A stretch of 7,817 nucleotides of DNA from an uncultured Flavobacteriales bacterium (GTDB lineage: Bacteria; Bacteroidota; Bacteroidia; Flavobacteriales_D; Crocinitomicaceae). Shown here one piece after another: positions 4,885-7,817 of the stretch; position 1 is the first letter of the stretch; each line of letters starts with the position of its first letter. The notes beneath the pieces are model-generated. The model was given only the letters and a program-made list of their open reading frames with translations. It was not told the DNA's origin and searched no databases. Where the stretch lies: contig CAIUKX010000070.1 of the NCBI GenBank assembly GCA_903899795.1, positions 1-7,817 of the forward strand, read 5' to 3'. The position numbers were made by a program, and so were the translations under genes.

Positions 4885-6888
4885 CTATTTTTTACTTGTA
4901 GAACCAAATTTCATCATAGCTTCACGCGTTTTTTGCTGTTGCTTTTTGATTTCATTTTGTTGAAAACGAGTAAGTTGTTTTATGTAAGGCCAGGAATTAT
5001 TATCTAAATCTGTGTCAGCACTTTCCAAAAATGGATCTAAGCGAAAAGCAATTACTTCTTTGTTGAACATGAATACTTTTGAAACTACTTCGTTACCTAA
5101 AACCCAAATTTCAACCGGGATTCGGATGATTTCGGTTGTACCGTCCTTAAAATTGGCACGGATCGTCAAAGGAGCAACGAGTCCACCAATGTTTTGAAAA
5201 GATACCTCGTAGTAGTACTGTTGATCAGCCAGTTGCTTTTTCTCTTCATCCGAAACAGCAGCATACAAATCAGCAGTAGTCAATTTTTTTATTGTGTCAT
5301 TTTTTTGACGTTTTCTGGCATAATCATCGTCAATTGATTTATCCAATTCATTCACCGTTTGTTTGATGGATTCACGGTTACGTATATCTCCGACAAATTG
5401 ATCTTTCGTTACTAAAGGTATGGTGTTGAATTGCATTTCAATCATTTTATCATTCTTCAATTGATATGCTTTAACATTTGAGATTGAGATATCCACATTT
5501 TGAGTAGTATAGAACCAGCCTCTCCAGAACCAGTCCAAATCTACTGCAGAAGCATCTTCCATAGTTCTGAAAAAGTCTGCCGGAGTCGGATGTTTGAATT
5601 TCCAACGTTCACAGTAGGTCTTGAAAGCATAATCAAACAACTCTCTTCCCATCACAGTTTCCCGCAAAATGTTGAGAGCTGTTGCAGGTTTTCCATAAGC
5701 ATTGTTCCCAAATTGTAAAACGGATTCCGAGTTGGTCATAGCAGGGCTCATCTTTTTTTGATCACCTCTCATGTAATCTGCAATAAAAGAAGCTGGTCCA
5801 CGAGATGAAGGATAACCGCGTTCCCATTCTTGTTCGGTAAGGTATTGAACGAAAGTATTTAAACCTTCATCCATCCATGTCCATTGTCTTTCATCAGAAT
5901 TGATAATCATTGGAAAGAAATTGTGGCCAACTTCGTGGATGATAACTCCCCACATACTGTATTTCGTGCCTTCAGAATATTTCCCATCATCATCTGGCCT
6001 TCCACCGTTGAAACAAATCATTGGGTATTCCATTCCAATCCATTTTGAATGTACAGAAATGGCTACTGGATAAGGATATTCAACTGTGTATTTTGAATAC
6101 GTTTTGATTGTGTGAGCGACCAATTTTGTAGAATATCTTTCCCAAAGTGGATTCCCTTCTTTTGGGTAGAATGACATGGCTAGTAAAGTTTTTCCAGGGA
6201 ATTTTACACCTTGTGCGTCCCAAATAAATTTTCGGGAAGTAGCGAAAGCAAAATCTCTGACATTAGTCGCTTTGAAAGTCCATGTTTTATATTCATTACT
6301 ATGACCATTTTCTCTGATCATTGCTTCAGATTGTGTAGCAATAATAACCGGAGAATCGGAATTTTTTGCTTTTTCAAGTCTGTCTTTCTGATCAGAAGTT
6401 AATACTTGATCAGCATTTTGCAATTCACCTGTCCCTCCAACGATATGATCGGCAGGAACAGTTATACTTACTTCATAATCTCCGAAAGGCAATGTGAATT
6501 CACCTTTTCCTAAAAATTGTTTGTTCTGCCATCCGGTTACATCGTTGTACACACACATGCGTGGGAACCACTGTGCGATAGTATATAAGTAATTTTTGTC
6601 TTTTTCGAAATATTCATAACCTGAACGGCCACCAACAGCTATTCTGTCGTTGATGTTGTACCACCATTTTACGTTAAAGCTTACACTTTCATTTTGTTTC
6701 AAAGGTTTTTCCAAATCAATACGCATCATGGTTTTATTGATGTAATAGCGAATTTTTTGTCCGGAAGTCGTTGTCACTTCATCAATTTTGAATCCTCCGT
6801 CATAATAAAATAATTTCTTCTTGATATCTCCGACACTTCTAAAATCTTCCATTCGTTCAATGTCCATGGCTTTGGCATCAGAATTCAT
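4885..6888 (-). CDS. M1 family metallopeptidase, C-terminal catalytic part after an amber codon
   Basis: This 667-codon open frame begins at the first in-frame ATG after the internal TAG at 6928-6930. It holds the remaining N-terminal beta-sandwich, the thermolysin-like catalytic domain and a C-terminal region. The zinc site is complete: HEVGH at 318-322 and the third ligand Glu341 in WMDEG, which gives the HExxH-X18-E pattern of M1 gluzincins. GMEYP (285-289) stands where classic M1 aminopeptidases have GAMEN. Tyr398 in AYGK is the likely transition-state tyrosine. The later FFRTMEDASAVDLDWFW segment is also typical. In an intact form the protein would be exported to the periplasm or cell surface to cleave peptides. 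Starting at 6888 there is no signal peptide and the first strands are missing, so an active, exported product is unlikely unless the amber codon is read through. The terminal stop is TAG. Confidence 0.85.
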   Translation of the reverse strand: MNSDAKAMDIERMEDFRSVGDIKKKLFYYDGGFKIDEVTTTSGQKIRYYINKTMMRIDLEKPLKQNESVSFNVKWWYNINDRIAVGGRSGYEYFEKDKNYLYTIAQWFPRMCVYNDVTGWQNKQFLGKGEFTLPFGDYEVSITVPADHIVGGTGELQNADQVLTSDQKDRLEKAKNSDSPVIIATQSEAMIRENGHSNEYKTWTFKATNVRDFAFATSRKFIWDAQGVKFPGKTLLAMSFYPKEGNPLWERYSTKLVAHTIKTYSKYTVEYPYPVAISVHSKWIGMEYPMICFNGGRPDDDGKYSEGTKYSMWGVIIHEVGHNFFPMIINSDERQWTWMDEGLNTFVQYLTEQEWERGYPSSRGPASFIADYMRGDQKKMSPAMTNSESVLQFGNNAYGKPATALNILRETVMGRELFDYAFKTYCERWKFKHPTPADFFRTMEDASAVDLDWFWRGWFYTTQNVDISISNVKAYQLKNDKMIEMQFNTIPLVTKDQFVGDIRNRESIKQTVNELDKSIDDDYARKRQKNDTIKKLTTADLYAAVSDEEKKQLADQQYYYEVSFQNIGGLVAPLTIRANFKDGTTEIIRIPVEIWVLGNEVVSKVFMFNKEVIAFRLDPFLESADTDLDNNSWPYIKQLTRFQQNEIKKQQQKTREAMMKFGSTSKK

Positions 6889-6927
6889 TTCGAATAGATT
6901 TTGATCCAGTTGCAGCCATAAATAATC

Positions 6928-7170
6928 CTAGTGATCGGGAGTATTGTTGGTATAGGTGATTTGTTCATCACCTCTTAAGACCTGATTTCGGTCGTCAACA
7001 GTTGCATTGATTTTATAATCAGCCTTTTGCTGGTAATAATTGTGGCCGGGTGCACCAGCGGCATTTCTGTATTCATTAGGAGTTGGAAGTTCTTGATCCA
7101 ATTGAGCAAATTTGCTTTGAGCCTGGCTCATCGTTGGAATTAAAAACAAAAGTAGAAACGCTTTTTTCAT
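6928..7170 (-). CDS. M1 family metallopeptidase, N-terminal fragment ending at the amber codon
   Basis: This 80-residue frame is the start of the peptidase gene. It has a signal peptide, MKKAFLLLFLIPTMSQAQ, with likely cleavage near residue 18. The mature start FAQLDQELPTPNEYRNAAGAPGH is followed by the first strands of the M1 N-terminal domain, YYQQKADYKINATVDD and LRGDEQITYTNN. It stops at TAG right after TPDH. Translated alone it would be a secreted fragment with no catalytic residues. No promoter fits in the 14-bp gap to the DUF6702 stop, so it is expressed from the upstream operon. The ATG at 7170 is the natural start because it directly begins the signal peptide. Confidence 0.82.
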   Translation of the reverse strand: MKKAFLLLFLIPTMSQAQSKFAQLDQELPTPNEYRNAAGAPGHNYYQQKADYKINATVDDRNQVLRGDEQITYTNNTPDH

Positions 7171-7184
7171 AGAATGGGAGATAT

Positions 7185-7694
7185 TTAATTTTCCAGCTTA
7201 ATAACTTGTTCTTTTGAAGTAGGCAGAAAGGCGTAAGAATTTTTCTGTGTTTTATAGAGGAATGTCAGTTTGTTTTGCTGTTCAGGGAATTGATCCATTA
7301 AAAGATCATATCGGACAAGCAATGGACTTATAATCTCTGTAGTAGTAGAGATGAAATAAAATTCGGTCAAACCGTTTGCTTTTACATCATAATCAGTCAT
7401 CTGAAATACAATGTTTGTATTATTCATTGAGACTGAAAAACCGTTTAAAAGCGATGTGCCAAATTCTTTTTGGATGATTGTGTCGGAAGTATAGTCTTCC
7501 AACTCTTTTATTTTTAAACCTTTATTTTGAAGCCAGTGTTCGATGTCGTGCGTGGAAACAATGAGAGTTAACTCAAAACGTTTTTGACTGGTGTTGTACT
7601 CCATTTCTGCAAACGAAAAGTAATACTCATGTGAATATGAGATCATTGTAATTAGTACAAACGTAACAAAAAGCAGAATTCGTTTCATTTTCAT
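7185..7694 (-). CDS. DUF6702 family secreted protein
   Basis: This 169-residue protein begins with a signal peptide, MKMKRILLFVTFVLITMISYS, and the mature chain starts near HEYYFSFAEMEYN (22-34). That segment corresponds to the H.fyvS.tEieyn start characteristic of DUF6702. ELTLIVSTHDIEHWL (41-55) resembles the following strand and helix, and FPEQQNKLTF (136-145) resembles the C-terminal .F.DQQN motif. In Bacteroidota this family is, to my knowledge, often found next to M1 metallopeptidase genes, as here. Its role is unknown; a periplasmic partner of the peptidase is a guess from location. The frame extends to an ATG at 7718. I prefer 7694 because it puts the signal peptide at the N-terminus and because a weak -7 box (TATTTTCG, 7714-7707) lies between the two ATGs. 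It is the first gene of the set. The stop codon is TAA. Confidence 0.82.
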   Translation of the reverse strand: MKMKRILLFVTFVLITMISYSHEYYFSFAEMEYNTSQKRFELTLIVSTHDIEHWLQNKGLKIKELEDYTSDTIIQKEFGTSLLNGFSVSMNNTNIVFQMTDYDVKANGLTEFYFISTTTEIISPLLVRYDLLMDQFPEQQNKLTFLYKTQKNSYAFLPTSKEQVIKLEN

Positions 7695-7734
7695 AATGTG
7701 CAGTTGCGAAAATAGCATTTATATCGTTAAAATG

Positions 7735-7766
7735 TTGATTTATTCCGGTTAGATGTTCTAATTTTG
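7735..7766 (+). promoter_or_regulatory. Consensus-like promoter directed out of the right edge
   Basis: TTG (7735-7737), a 21-base spacer and TAATTTTG (7759-7766) match the Bacteroidota TTG-N(17-23)-TAnnTTTG form exactly. Transcription would start near 7771-7773. Short ATG frames at 7773 and 7782 follow (MLKMQKIGIIGL) but stop at 7809-7811, so the gene it serves is not identifiable inside the window. Confidence 0.42.
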
Positions 7767-7817
7767 TCCAAAATGTTAAAAATGCAGAAGATTGGTATTA
7801 TTGGTTTGTAACTATTG

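Larger units (their letters stand above)
4885..7170 (-). pseudogene. M1 family metallopeptidase gene interrupted by an in-frame amber codon
   Basis: The two frames 6928-7170 and 4885-6888 lie in the same phase. The 13 codons between them (DYLWLQLDQNLFE) are also open, so the only interruption in 762 codons is a TAG at 6928-6930 (codon 81). The context reads TPDH-TAG-DYLWLQLDQ. In related Bacteroidota M1 proteins, as I recall them, this segment reads like SPD.L.YLWLQLDQN, with leucine where the TAG stands. A single T-to-A change in a TTG codon would produce it. Both sides keep coding character, and the zinc ligands (HEVGH at 412-416 and Glu435 in full numbering) are intact. Decay must therefore be very recent, or the TAG is a sequence error or is suppressed. 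The restored product would be 761 residues with a signal peptide. It follows the DUF6702 gene by 14 bp. Confidence 0.8.

Noticed and set aside
5012..6402. Three plus-strand open frames inside the M1 peptidase gene (5012-5197, 5500-5718, 6211-6402)
   Set aside because: All are short, antisense to a strongly conserved peptidase frame, and resemble no family.
7695..7718. Upstream start of the DUF6702 protein at 7718
   Set aside because: It adds eight residues in front of a normal signal peptide; the ATG at 7694 gives the usual lysine-rich start.
1..7817. Defence, toxin-antitoxin, CRISPR, phage or transposon content
   Set aside because: No matching proteins, direct-repeat arrays, terminal inverted repeats or target duplications are visible.

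Overview
The window is low in GC, dense with genes, and looks chromosomal. It suggests a member of the Bacteroidota, most likely Flavobacteriales. Three things point there. Candidate promoters fit the TTG-N(17-23)-TAnnTTTG form known from Flavobacterium. Shine-Dalgarno sequences are weak or absent. Several families are typical of that phylum: DUF6702 beside an M1 peptidase, PorT-like outer-membrane barrels, and DUF983. A genus cannot be named from this sequence alone. I see no tRNA, rRNA, CRISPR array, insertion sequence, integrase or phage gene.

Layout from left to right. Positions 1-40 hold the first 13 codons of a secreted or membrane protein leaving the window on the minus strand. Next is a one-domain DUF1456 (YehS-like) gene with a good promoter of its own (minus), then an AraC-family cupin regulator (minus). 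A small zinc-ribbon membrane protein of the DUF983 family diverges from the regulator (plus). It converges on a pentapeptide-repeat protein of the McbG/Qnr type (minus). Upstream of that lies a cold-shock protein gene whose clear Rho-independent terminator overlaps the candidate promoter of the pentapeptide gene. A DUF985 cupin and an outer-membrane beta-barrel protein follow, both minus. The spacer between them is built from phased 7-bp AT-rich units.

The right half is a minus-strand gene set: DUF6702 secreted protein, then M1 metallopeptidase, then FMN nitroreductase. The gaps are only 14 and 9 bp, so they are probably co-transcribed. The peptidase frame carries an in-frame amber codon at codon 81. 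The frame on both sides is uninterrupted and the zinc site is intact. It reads as a recent nonsense mutation or a sequence error that separates the signal peptide from the catalytic domain. At the right edge a consensus-like promoter points out of the window.

Most of the region looks like ordinary accessory and housekeeping content. The observations most worth following are the amber codon in the peptidase gene, the McbG/Qnr-like pentapeptide protein, the terminator-promoter overlap, and the heptamer-phased spacer. I do not see convincing evidence for a new multi-gene system.
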